This document shows, in pieces, positions 27,934 through 35,407 of a stretch of DNA of 64,000 bases. The stretch lies in the NCBI GenBank assembly GCA_951813605.1, contig OX638379.1:1188471-1252470 (forward strand). Direction: 5' to 3'. This DNA is from an uncultured Bryobacterales bacterium (GTDB lineage: Bacteria; Acidobacteriota; Terriglobia; Bryobacterales; UBA6623). The number at the start of each line of letters is the position of its first letter. Positions within the stretch are counted from its first letter, which is position 1. Position numbers and translations under genes: made by a program. The notes beneath the pieces are model-generated. The model ran no database searches and was not told where the DNA came from. It saw only the letters and a list, made by a program, of their open reading frames with translations.

Positions 27934-30207
27934 ATGCGCAGACTCGACATGACCACACGAACCATTTTCCGAATTGCGCTCGTCGTAGCGCTCACCCTAA
28001 ATGCGGTGCTGGCAGACTCAGGCGAAGCCACAGAAGATCCGTATTGGAGCCGGAACCTAGCCTCCTACACTGCGGCAAGTCCAGGTGCCGACGGGCGACC
28101 GGCCACTTTGCCAGCGAGGCTTATCCCCCCGCCCGTTGCGTCCCCAAAGATCGACCTTGGATTCTCACGGGTGCGGACCGTCTTCGACGGAACTGACCTG
28201 ACCGTCACGTCGATCACTGGCGGGCTGCCCCATAGCGTGTTTGGATTTGCGGCGGCCGAAGCCATGAACCCTCCGGAGCTTGGCGGAACCTTCCCGCTCC
28301 CGCCTCCGCATGTGTTCTCGGTCGGATTGCCGTCGTTGAGCAACCCTGCGAGCGGAGCGTTGTCGTGGGCTGGGACCTTGGTCGGCACGGATGGCGGGTC
28401 TGGTCTGCATGGCAGCACAATCCTCGGAGGCGTAGACATCGTCATTAGCGACTTCTTGAATCCGAGGGCCGAGATTGCGTTTCGCAGTCTCATCGATTTC
28501 GACGCCAAGACTTCCTTGGATCCGATGGCATGGTCGGATGTGCCGATTAAGGACGGAGCTTTTGCCGCAGGGACCGCAGGAAACCGAGTCGAAGGGAGGT
28601 TTTACGGTCCAGATCACCAGGAGGTCGGGGGCACCTTTGAAAGCGTTGGCATCGTCGGCGCATTTGGTGCCCAGAGAGTCCAGGCCACCATGCCGCCCCA
28701 ATTGGGGACTCGATGGGCGGATCTCAGCGAGCCTCCAGGATTCCTTGCCTCGGTCTCTCGAGCCCTCTTAACGGGAGATTTCACATTTGAGGGCATCGCC
28801 CGCTCGTCGTCGCAAATGGGGTCCTCAGCGGCACTCGCACAGCTCGCGGACTTGCAATCGACCGTGGGCGAGGCTTCTTTGGATTTCGGGCCATCAACGG
28901 TCGGCCTTCGAGGCTCGATCCCAAGCGATGGCATGCGGCACTGGCGCGTCGAATGGCTCTCGAAGCTCGGAATCGGTGTCCAGGGCTTCGAACTCGAGCT
29001 TGACCTCGAATTCACGGGGCTCCTCAGCTGGCTACGCAACGGCGGCACATTTGTTGGCGAGAGCCAGCTCTCGTTCGTCGAAGGAATCGAAGGGATTTCC
29101 CTGCCCGATGTCAATATCACGTACCAAACAGCGTTCGGCAGCAACGTATTGGTCACTCCGTTCCACGAGGGTGCCCAATGGAATGGATCGATTGCGGGGA
29201 AGGACATCAGTGCAATTCAGGCCAGCGGAGATTCGATCGCTGGCAATGCGAATCTGACGATCACCGACTTGTCGCCAGCCGGCGTGGACGTCGAATTCAC
29301 AAACGTTATCGAAACTCGAGGAGGCGGACCACGTACCGACATGGCTTGGACTGCCGTGCCAGTGTCTGGCGGCGTTTTTCGATCCAATGAAAACGGGGAC
29401 ACGATTCAAGGGATATTCCTCGGCCCTAGCACCGATGAGGCCGTAGGGATTTTCGAACGGGACGGCGTGTTCGGAACGTTTAGCACAGTCCGCTCGGATT
29501 CCACTGTGTCCGTGCCGGATTCACCAACCCGTTCATTCGAGGTCCTGGCCTACCTGGATACATTGAATCTCGAGTCGATTTCCAACGCGGTCGCGGCCTT
29601 TGCCGCAGACCCTAATCTGTTGGATACCCTCCTCGCCAGTGCAACCTTGACACAATCGACACACAACGGAATTGCATTCACGGAAGCTCGCTCGTATCAG
29701 ATTCCAGTGGGTCGAGAGGCTGCCAACTTCGAGGTGCTCGGGGGCTGGCTCGAGCACGGTTTCTTCGCAGTCACGGGAATCCGGAGCGGTCCGTTGGACG
29801 CTCCAGTTTCCAACAATATCTGGGCGGCAGTGACCCTCGGCCACAGCGCGGGTTCGAATCCGCCGTCGGGAAGGGCGCGCTGGGCTGGAGCGATGCAAGG
29901 CATCGACGTGAGCGGCAGCGCCACTCACGGCAACCGGGTCCGAGGCGACGCCTCGATAGCATTCGAGGATGTCCGCTACGCAAACGTGGACGTTGTGTTC
30001 ACGGAAGTCGTCGACCTCTCCACGAATTCCCTCAGAAGCGACATGGAGTGGTGGGGCATTCCGCTGTCTGCAGGTGCGTTCGAAGCGTCGGTAGGAAGCC
30101 ACCGAGTTTCCGGCCAGTTCTTCGGGCCCCGACACGAGGAAGTCGCCGGGACGTTTCACTGGCACGATATCCTAGGCGCTTTCGGCGCGAAACGCACGCA
30201 ACCCTGA
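27934..30207 (+). CDS. secreted protein with three tandem TbpB-like beta-barrel domains
   Basis: This is a 757-residue protein with a type I signal peptide (TIFRIALVVALTLNAVLADSG). Its hallmark is a block repeated three times at the end of each unit: VEGRFYGPDHQEVGGTFESVG then GAFGAQR (28.59-28.68 kb), IQGIFLGPSTDEAVGIFERDG then GTFSTVR (29.40-29.49 kb), and VSGQFFGPRHEEVAGTFHWHD then GAFGAKR (30.11-30.20 kb). The F-Y-G-P-x-x-x-E-V-G-G-T-F ... G-A-F-G-A-K-R signature is that of the transferrin-binding protein B barrel (PF01298-like). Each unit also has a D-W/M-A/E-W-x-x-x-P segment (MAWSDVPIKDG, MAWTAVPVSGG, MEWWGIPLSAG). There is no lipobox. Ligand unknown; surface binding is inference. ATG at 27934 has a plausible ribosome site; 27949 is an alternative. 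Confidence 0.8.
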   Translation: MRRLDMTTRTIFRIALVVALTLNAVLADSGEATEDPYWSRNLASYTAASPGADGRPATLPARLIPPPVASPKIDLGFSRVRTVFDGTDLTVTSITGGLPHSVFGFAAAEAMNPPELGGTFPLPPPHVFSVGLPSLSNPASGALSWAGTLVGTDGGSGLHGSTILGGVDIVISDFLNPRAEIAFRSLIDFDAKTSLDPMAWSDVPIKDGAFAAGTAGNRVEGRFYGPDHQEVGGTFESVGIVGAFGAQRVQATMPPQLGTRWADLSEPPGFLASVSRALLTGDFTFEGIARSSSQMGSSAALAQLADLQSTVGEASLDFGPSTVGLRGSIPSDGMRHWRVEWLSKLGIGVQGFELELDLEFTGLLSWLRNGGTFVGESQLSFVEGIEGISLPDVNITYQTAFGSNVLVTPFHEGAQWNGSIAGKDISAIQASGDSIAGNANLTITDLSPAGVDVEFTNVIETRGGGPRTDMAWTAVPVSGGVFRSNENGDTIQGIFLGPSTDEAVGIFERDGVFGTFSTVRSDSTVSVPDSPTRSFEVLAYLDTLNLESISNAVAAFAADPNLLDTLLASATLTQSTHNGIAFTEARSYQIPVGREAANFEVLGGWLEHGFFAVTGIRSGPLDAPVSNNIWAAVTLGHSAGSNPPSGRARWAGAMQGIDVSGSATHGNRVRGDASIAFEDVRYANVDVVFTEVVDLSTNSLRSDMEWWGIPLSAGAFEASVGSHRVSGQFFGPRHEEVAGTFHWHDILGAFGAKRTQP

Positions 30208-30258
30208 CTCTCTGTCTGCCGGGAAGACCCCGCCGCCGACTTGGAATACGAGCCGCCG

Positions 30259-31356
30259 TCACGCTTCAGCCGCGTCCTTCAGCGATTGCAAGTATCCGAT
30301 GGCGAACGCCCAACTCATCTCGGCCCCGACCGTGTCTCCCGTGAATGCCGGCGTGTGGTCCGGTATCAAGAGATACCGGTACCCGACGTCGGAGAACGCC
30401 TGCATGCAGGCAAGCATGTTGCAATCGCCCGCGTCGTGTCGCACCTCGAGATACTTGTAGTAGGGGATGTCCACACGCACGTTGCGGAAATGCACGTGGT
30501 TGATCCGGTCGCGCGAACCGAAGTAGCGGATCGCCTCGGCGGCGTCCTCGCCCATTTCAGTGGTCACCCCGGTGTCGAGCGTGATGCCGTTCGCCGGGCT
30601 GTCGACAGTCTCGATCAACCGTATCTGGTCAGCGATTGAGCGCACCGGCTGGGCCGCGCCGCGGTATACCGGGACTGGCGGGTCATTGGGATGCAACGCC
30701 AGACGCACTCCGGACTGTTCGGCGACGGGTATCACTTCGCGCAGGAAGGACTCGAGGCGCTCCCACATCTGTTCGCGTGTGTGCTCGCCGACATTGGGCA
30801 GGGGAGGGAGGTTGCGTGTCCGGGCCTCGTCGTAGTCCCTGAGCCCGATACCACTCGGGCCGGTTGTTCTCGAATAGCCCTCCGATCCACGGAGGGGCGT
30901 GAAATTGTATTCCAAGACCGGGATTCCGAGTTCTCCGATGAGCCGGATATTGGCCTTGGCCGCATCGACTTCACGGTCCGCGCCAGGCCTGCCCAAGGTC
31001 ACGAGATTCATCCGGCCCAGATGCACCATCGCCGGATTCAAGCCCTTGCTTTCGATCCTCGACTTGATTCGTGACAGCTCGTCGCGGTTCCAAGGCTGTC
31101 GCGGGGCGTCGCTTGCGGGGCCGGTGTCAGTGCGCGGCACCAGACCGCGCCGGCTCACCCGTACCGAGTAGCGCGTGGGCATCACAACGTGCCGAATACC
31201 GAGGCTTTGGTAGAAATCGAGCGTCTGATCTGAAAGGTCCCGCAAGCCCTTGCCGAGTTTCAGCCGGTGTTTCCCGGTCCTCGTGTGACACGCAGCAAAC
31301 GACACCGCCGCGATGGCCGCGGCGCCTGCAAGGAGGCTTCGCCTTGTGCGCGTCAT
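30259..31356 (-). CDS. TIM-barrel protein, mannonate-dehydratase-like, exported
   Basis: This is a 365-residue protein of the xylose-isomerase-like TIM-barrel group. The N-terminus MTRTRRSLLAGAAAIAAVSFAACH has a twin-arginine-like pair and a possible lipobox (FAAC). Later text resembles UxuA-type mannonate dehydratases: VLEYNFTPLRGSEGYSRT, GVRLALHPNDPPVPVYRG, ANGITLDTGVTTEMG, INHVHFRNVRVDIP (His) and EVRHDAGDCNM. These are positions of the metal ligands (Glu/His/Asp). The gene overlaps its upstream neighbour by four bases (ATGA, 31353-31356), so the two are translationally coupled. An exported dehydratase is odd because the substrate is usually cytoplasmic. Substrate unproven. Confidence 0.82.
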   Translation of the reverse strand: MTRTRRSLLAGAAAIAAVSFAACHTRTGKHRLKLGKGLRDLSDQTLDFYQSLGIRHVVMPTRYSVRVSRRGLVPRTDTGPASDAPRQPWNRDELSRIKSRIESKGLNPAMVHLGRMNLVTLGRPGADREVDAAKANIRLIGELGIPVLEYNFTPLRGSEGYSRTTGPSGIGLRDYDEARTRNLPPLPNVGEHTREQMWERLESFLREVIPVAEQSGVRLALHPNDPPVPVYRGAAQPVRSIADQIRLIETVDSPANGITLDTGVTTEMGEDAAEAIRYFGSRDRINHVHFRNVRVDIPYYKYLEVRHDAGDCNMLACMQAFSDVGYRYLLIPDHTPAFTGDTVGAEMSWAFAIGYLQSLKDAAEA

Positions 31357-32309
31357 GCGTTCACCGCCTGCACAAGCCCCCGGATATAGCCGTGCGCGTA
31401 GGAACACCCGATCTTGTTCTCTCGCAGATCTGTCGGGAATGACTCGGCGTGATCGGAAACGATGGCGAGAACGTAGCCGGATTCCTTGTACGCCCGCATG
31501 ACCGCCAGACTATTCGGATACTCTCCCAGGCTTCCCCGCGGCGGGAGAATGGCCGCGGAATTGAACTCGGCATGGTGGATTCGGCCGGCTGCGCCGATCC
31601 GACGAATCGCTTCGATAGTGTCGGCTTCCATGCCGGGGATTGTTCGATGGGACATTGTGAAGCCGTTGGCCGGGCTTGGGATCGTGGAGAAATAACGCTC
31701 GATTTGCGCGAGCGACACGAAGACCCGGGCAGGGCCGGATACTCCTATCCGTTGCACGTCATTCGGACGCAGCGACATCTTGATGCCGGCTCGCTCGGCA
31801 GTCTCCATCACTCCGTCGCCGAAGTGAGCCAGCCTGTCCAAGACCTCGGTTGAAGAAATGTCCTTTCCCCAACGGGCCTCTGCCGACCACGGCCACTCCA
31901 CGACCGCTACCCCTCCCTCGCCTGCCGAGACAAGACTCGTGCAAATGTTCTCGATAGCCCTGTCACGTTCGTCGTTGTCCAGCCTCGGACCGTCGAGCCA
32001 ACGGGCCGGGAGTCTCAGGCAGGCCAGTCGAAGGCCGAAGGCGCTGCAGCGATCCTGCACGTTCTCGATGTCCCCCCTCGACCAATAGCCTTTTCGTCCG
32101 ATGTCTATGTTTTCGGTCACGGTAAGCGCGACCCATTCAAGGCCCAGCTGGCCAACCCAGCGGAGCGTCGATTCGTCCAAGCCGCTCACGTTCTCGGCAA
32201 GGCGCGGCTTCCAATCGCCAGCCACGGTAGGGGTTGCCGCCGACTGGCCCGACGAACCCGCGGCCCAAGGAGCCGCTGAAGCGAGCGGTATGAAATTACG
32301 GCGCTTCAC
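31353..32309 (-). CDS. TIM-barrel paralogue, exported, possibly catalytically weakened
   Basis: This 318-residue protein starts at GTG 32309 with MKRRNFIPLASAAPWAAGSSG, an export-type signal. It shares the layout of the next gene: GIKMSLRPNDVQRIGVSGPAR (compare LALHPNDPP), ANGFTMSHRTIPGMEADT (compare ANGITLDTGVTTEMG), RIHHAEFNSAAILPP (compare INHVHFRNVRVDIP) and the final SYAHGYIRGLVQAVNA (compare SWAFAIGYLQSLKDA). Several would-be metal ligands differ: His to Arg before PND, Asp to Ser in the TLDTG block. Its stop overlaps the start of the downstream paralogue (ATGA). The two may form a heteromer, with this copy non-catalytic; that is inference. Confidence 0.78.
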   Translation of the reverse strand: MKRRNFIPLASAAPWAAGSSGQSAATPTVAGDWKPRLAENVSGLDESTLRWVGQLGLEWVALTVTENIDIGRKGYWSRGDIENVQDRCSAFGLRLACLRLPARWLDGPRLDNDERDRAIENICTSLVSAGEGGVAVVEWPWSAEARWGKDISSTEVLDRLAHFGDGVMETAERAGIKMSLRPNDVQRIGVSGPARVFVSLAQIERYFSTIPSPANGFTMSHRTIPGMEADTIEAIRRIGAAGRIHHAEFNSAAILPPRGSLGEYPNSLAVMRAYKESGYVLAIVSDHAESFPTDLRENKIGCSYAHGYIRGLVQAVNA

Positions 32310-32892
32310 TAACGTTGGTGGGATCTGGGCTGCGCCTAAAGGCGTTGCCGCGCAAGAAGCATGTTACAACGGCGAATTGGCTGGTGCGCGGTGCAGGTAC
32401 GACGATCGGAGGGAAGCCGTGGCTCGTCGGCGAGCGTTCCGGCGAGGCCGGTCGTTCGTGCGTGTTCTGAGGGCACTGTCGTATCGGCATCCCTCTTAGG
32501 CACTGAAGCCACGGGCAAATGGACGCAGCCCTCTGTAGCGTTCCCAGGCATGCGAGACGTCGCTAAGGGCACTGACACGGGCCGTCCCCGCAAGTTCTGG
32601 GCAACGACCTTCTGCCATTCGCCTTGGATGCATACGTCGGTCAGCTCTCGGGGTTCGGTTTCCGATCCCGGCCGGCGCCCGGAATCTTCTGACAGCAGTT
32701 CACCCACGCCCTATTCGAGGCTTGCCAGAGACCGCTTCGGCTGGACGAACCCGGCGTTCCGGAGTGCATCTGGGGGGCTTGCGGGGCTTGACTTGGCTCG
32801 GCTGTGCCGCGTTCTTCGGGGTGCCGATTCTCGGGCGATTCGATCCCCATGTTTGCGGAGCTGGGTCCGATCCGCGATCAGGCGGCCGTAAC
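32310..32892. other. gene-free region, possible intron/mobile-element debris
   Basis: About 580 bp without a convincing gene. The right-hand part is open on both strands for >100 codons but with no recognised domain. The leftward text (from ~32.7 to 32.35 kb) looks like the flanks of group II introns that I recall, but there is no domain V hairpin and no reverse transcriptase, so the call is weak. Confidence 0.2.
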
Positions 32893-33405
32893 TCAGTAGA
32901 CTGGCGTCCCGTACGGAACCGGCGTCTCGACGCGTCGAATGTCGCTGACGCGGGCGATCTTCCAGCCGCCGCCAGTTCGTTCAAGATAGATTTCTTGCAC
33001 TTCGTTGCGATCGGCGTAAACGTACTCAACCCGCACTTCCGCCTCGTGGCCGACCTCCTTCGGAGCGTTCATGGCGATCCCCTTGATGTCTCGGTTTCGC
33101 TCCCGCAGGAACTTGGAAAAGCGATCCGCCCCCATCTCTTCGAGACTCTGGCGGAGCGTGCGGTCCATCTGGCCCACGTAGCAGTCCAGGTAGTCGTCAA
33201 CGATTCCGTCACGCGCCGCGTCCAGCATCGCGTAGATGACGTCTCGCGGCTCGGCTTCCTTCGAGGCTCCGATTCCAAGGAAGCCACCCTCGTAGCTGGT
33301 GCCGCGCCACAAGGCGTCGAATCCTCCTTGATTCCACGCGATGACTCCAAGGGCGGCTGCAATGAGGGTGATGGTGATGGCCTGGGCCTTGGCGTCCTTG
33401 CTCAT
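32893..33405 (-). CDS. small membrane-anchored protein, last gene of the metal ATPase/SPFH operon
   Basis: This 170-residue protein (start ATG 33405, after GGAG) has one N-terminal membrane helix (AQAITITLIAAALGVIAW) and a soluble domain of ~125 residues. The soluble part (DVIYAMLDAARDGIVDDYLDC, then LRERNRDIKGIAMNAPKE, EVRVEYVYADRNEVQEIYLER and GGGWKIARV) has the helix-then-four-strand layout of NTF2/DUF4878-like domains. The family is not recognised with certainty. It starts 11 bp after the stop of the upstream SPFH gene, so it is the fourth member of that operon. It may be a periplasmic partner of the SPFH complex. Confidence 0.75.
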   Translation of the reverse strand: MSKDAKAQAITITLIAAALGVIAWNQGGFDALWRGTSYEGGFLGIGASKEAEPRDVIYAMLDAARDGIVDDYLDCYVGQMDRTLRQSLEEMGADRFSKFLRERNRDIKGIAMNAPKEVGHEAEVRVEYVYADRNEVQEIYLERTGGGWKIARVSDIRRVETPVPYGTPVY

Positions 33406-33416
33406 GGCTCCGATGG

Positions 33417-34394
33417 TCAACGAGTTGCGCCGCGTCGGATGATTGTCAGATCGAGGTTGCCGTTGTCGCCGACGATCGTCTTCCGCAGGCGCGGCAGCAC
33501 TTCTTCCATGGTCTCCAGGTACAGGCGGTTCCGCGTGACTCCCGGGTTCTTGCGGTACTCGGAGGCAAGCTGCTCGAAGCGAGCGGCATCGCCTTGCGCT
33601 TGCTGCGTTTTCCGCTCACGGTACCCTCGCGAAGCGGATAGCATTTGCTGGGCCTCTCCACGTGCGCGAGGCAGTATGTCGTTCGCGTATCCTTCCGCCT
33701 GGTTGACGATGCGCACGGCGTCCGCCCTCGCTGAAGCCACGTCCCGGAACGCATCCGCTGCCTCGGGAGGCGGCGAAACGGAGCGAATGCTCACGGTCGA
33801 CAGAACCACCCCCAGTCTGTGCCGATCGACCACTTCTTGCGAAATGCGTCGAACTTCCTCCTGGATCGCGATTTTCTCGGTCGTCAGAATCTCGTCCACC
33901 ACTCGCGAGGAAATCTGCTGCCCCAGAGCTGCCTCCACGGCGTTCGCGACCGCTCGGTCTACGTCTAGGGACCGAAAGAGGTACTGGGCGGGCTCGGCGA
34001 TGCTGTACTGGACGACCGCGCGCACGTTGAGGATGTTCTGATCACCGCTGAGGAATTGCGAAAGCACCGGGTCGGCAGGTATGGCGTTGGCCTCGTCGGC
34101 AACCTCGCCGCCAATGAAGGCGCGCTTCAGTTCGCGTGCCTTGAGCTTATGGACCCGGCCCACAGGCCACGGCCAGTGCCACCCAACCCCTGGAGTGACC
34201 TGATCGGCCGCGATCGCGCCGAACGTTGTCAGTACCGCTTGCTGCTCGGTCTGGACGACGTACACCCCTGCGATCAGCCAGATGGCGGCCAACCCGACTG
34301 CGAGATGTCGTCGCGACACCCGCCGGATGGCCGAGGCGGCCGTCGCGATCACGGGAACCGCAGTGTCGTGCGTCGGTTGGGAGCGGACATGCAT
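33417..34394 (-). CDS. HflK-like SPFH (prohibitin) protein
   Basis: This is a 325-residue protein with one membrane helix (RRHLAVGLAAIWLIAGVYVV) and an SPFH/Band 7 domain. The signature runs are VQTEQQAVLTTFGAIAADQVT, then GVGWHWPWPVGRVHKL, LSGDQNILNVRAVVQYSIAEP and ISSRVVDEILTTEKIAIQEEV, followed by a coiled coil (ASARADAVRIVNQAEGYANDI; RARGEAQQMLSA). The GDQNI and VVQYSI motifs are typical of HflK, the partner of HflC that modulates the membrane protease FtsH. It is third in an operon of four, 5 bp after the His-rich SPFH gene. The order (metal ATPase with fused HflK, HflC-like, HflK-like) gives three SPFH modules in one transcript, which is unusual. Confidence 0.9.
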   Translation of the reverse strand: MHVRSQPTHDTAVPVIATAASAIRRVSRRHLAVGLAAIWLIAGVYVVQTEQQAVLTTFGAIAADQVTPGVGWHWPWPVGRVHKLKARELKRAFIGGEVADEANAIPADPVLSQFLSGDQNILNVRAVVQYSIAEPAQYLFRSLDVDRAVANAVEAALGQQISSRVVDEILTTEKIAIQEEVRRISQEVVDRHRLGVVLSTVSIRSVSPPPEAADAFRDVASARADAVRIVNQAEGYANDILPRARGEAQQMLSASRGYRERKTQQAQGDAARFEQLASEYRKNPGVTRNRLYLETMEEVLPRLRKTIVGDNGNLDLTIIRRGATR

Positions 34395-34399
34395 GGCGG

Positions 34400-35404
34400 C
34401 TACTGGCCCCGGGTCATCAGACGCAGGAGTTCCGAATCCGCGCTAAGAATCACGGTCGTGTCCTTGTCGAGCGCCTTGCGATATGTCTCGAGCGTCCGGG
34501 TGAGTTTGTAGAATGCTTCGTTTCTGGAATAGGCGGCGCCGTATATCCGGGCTGCTTGCGCGTCTCCGTCCCCCTTGGTGGTCTCGGCCTCCTTGTAGGC
34601 CTTGGCAAGGATTTCTTCCTTCTTCCGGTCTGCCTCCGCTCGGATCCTCAAGGCCTGCTCCTCACCTTCGGCACGGTATTGCCGGGCGATCCGCTCGCGT
34701 TCGGCCCTCATGCGGGCGTAGACGCTTTGCTTGTTCTGCTCGGGCAGATTCAGGCGTTTGATCCGAACGTCCACGACCCGGATGCCGTATCTCTCCAAGG
34801 CCTCGGCGCCGCTGCGCTCCGCTAGCTTGTCGAGCGCCTTGTCGGTCTTGACGAGCTTTGGAGAGGTCGACACGATCTCTTCGAGATCCAACCCCGCGAC
34901 TGCCGCCGCGAGCCCCGCCCAGACCAAGTCGTGCAGCCGCATTTCGGCCGCCCGCTCGTTGCCAACCGTCTGCACGAAGGCTTCGGGATCCGCGATCTGC
35001 CAGAGCGCGTAGCTGTCAATGCTCAGGTTTTTCTTGTCCATTGTCAGGAACTCGGAACGCGGCGGATTGTAAACGCGCAGCCGCCGGTCAAAGAACTGCA
35101 CTTGGTGCAGCAACGGCACCTTGGCATTCAGGCCCGCCTCTGTAACCGTCCCAACGGGCTTGCCGAATTGCGTGACTAAGGCGAACTCGGTCTCGCGCAC
35201 GGTGAACAACGTCGACCAAGCAATGAGCAATGCTGCAACCGCAATCAGCCATGAGCGGTAGCGGTTCCAGAACAGCTCCCATTCGAACGGGTCCCGGCGC
35301 TGATGGGAATGCCCGTGGCTGGCGTGGTGGTGATCATGGTCGTGGTGGTGTTCGTGACCGTGCGAATGGGAATGATGATCGTGGGAATGGCTGTGGTCGT
35401 GCAT
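34400..35404 (-). CDS. HflC-like SPFH protein with histidine-rich N-terminus
   Basis: This is a 334-residue protein. Residues 2-34 contain 19 histidines in an MHDHSHSHDHHSHSH...-type run, a clear potential metal-binding tail that would lie on the cytoplasmic side before the membrane helix (SWLIAVAALLIAWSTLFTV). The rest is an HflC-type SPFH domain: VRETEFALVTQFGKPVGTVTE, then AGLNAKVPLLHQVQFFDRRL, MDKKNLSIDSYALWQIADPEA, YGIRVVDVRIKRLNLPEQNKQ and SVYARMRAERERIARQYRAEG, followed by a coiled coil. It begins 3 bp after the stop of the ATPase-SPFH gene, so it is translated with it. Such a His-rich leader on an HflC protein is not one I know; metal sensing or buffering next to a metal pump is the natural reading. 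Confidence 0.9.
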   Translation of the reverse strand: MHDHSHSHDHHSHSHGHEHHHDHDHHHASHGHSHQRRDPFEWELFWNRYRSWLIAVAALLIAWSTLFTVRETEFALVTQFGKPVGTVTEAGLNAKVPLLHQVQFFDRRLRVYNPPRSEFLTMDKKNLSIDSYALWQIADPEAFVQTVGNERAAEMRLHDLVWAGLAAAVAGLDLEEIVSTSPKLVKTDKALDKLAERSGAEALERYGIRVVDVRIKRLNLPEQNKQSVYARMRAERERIARQYRAEGEEQALRIRAEADRKKEEILAKAYKEAETTKGDGDAQAARIYGAAYSRNEAFYKLTRTLETYRKALDKDTTVILSADSELLRLMTRGQ

Positions 35405-35407
35405 GGC

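Noticed and set aside
29850-29875. GGTTCGAATCC, like a tRNA T-loop
   Set aside because: It lies inside the triple-barrel coding sequence and no acceptor stem, anticodon arm or D arm surrounds it.
30048-30344. Frame bridging the end of the barrel protein and the TIM gene
   Set aside because: Arg-rich shadow with no conserved text.
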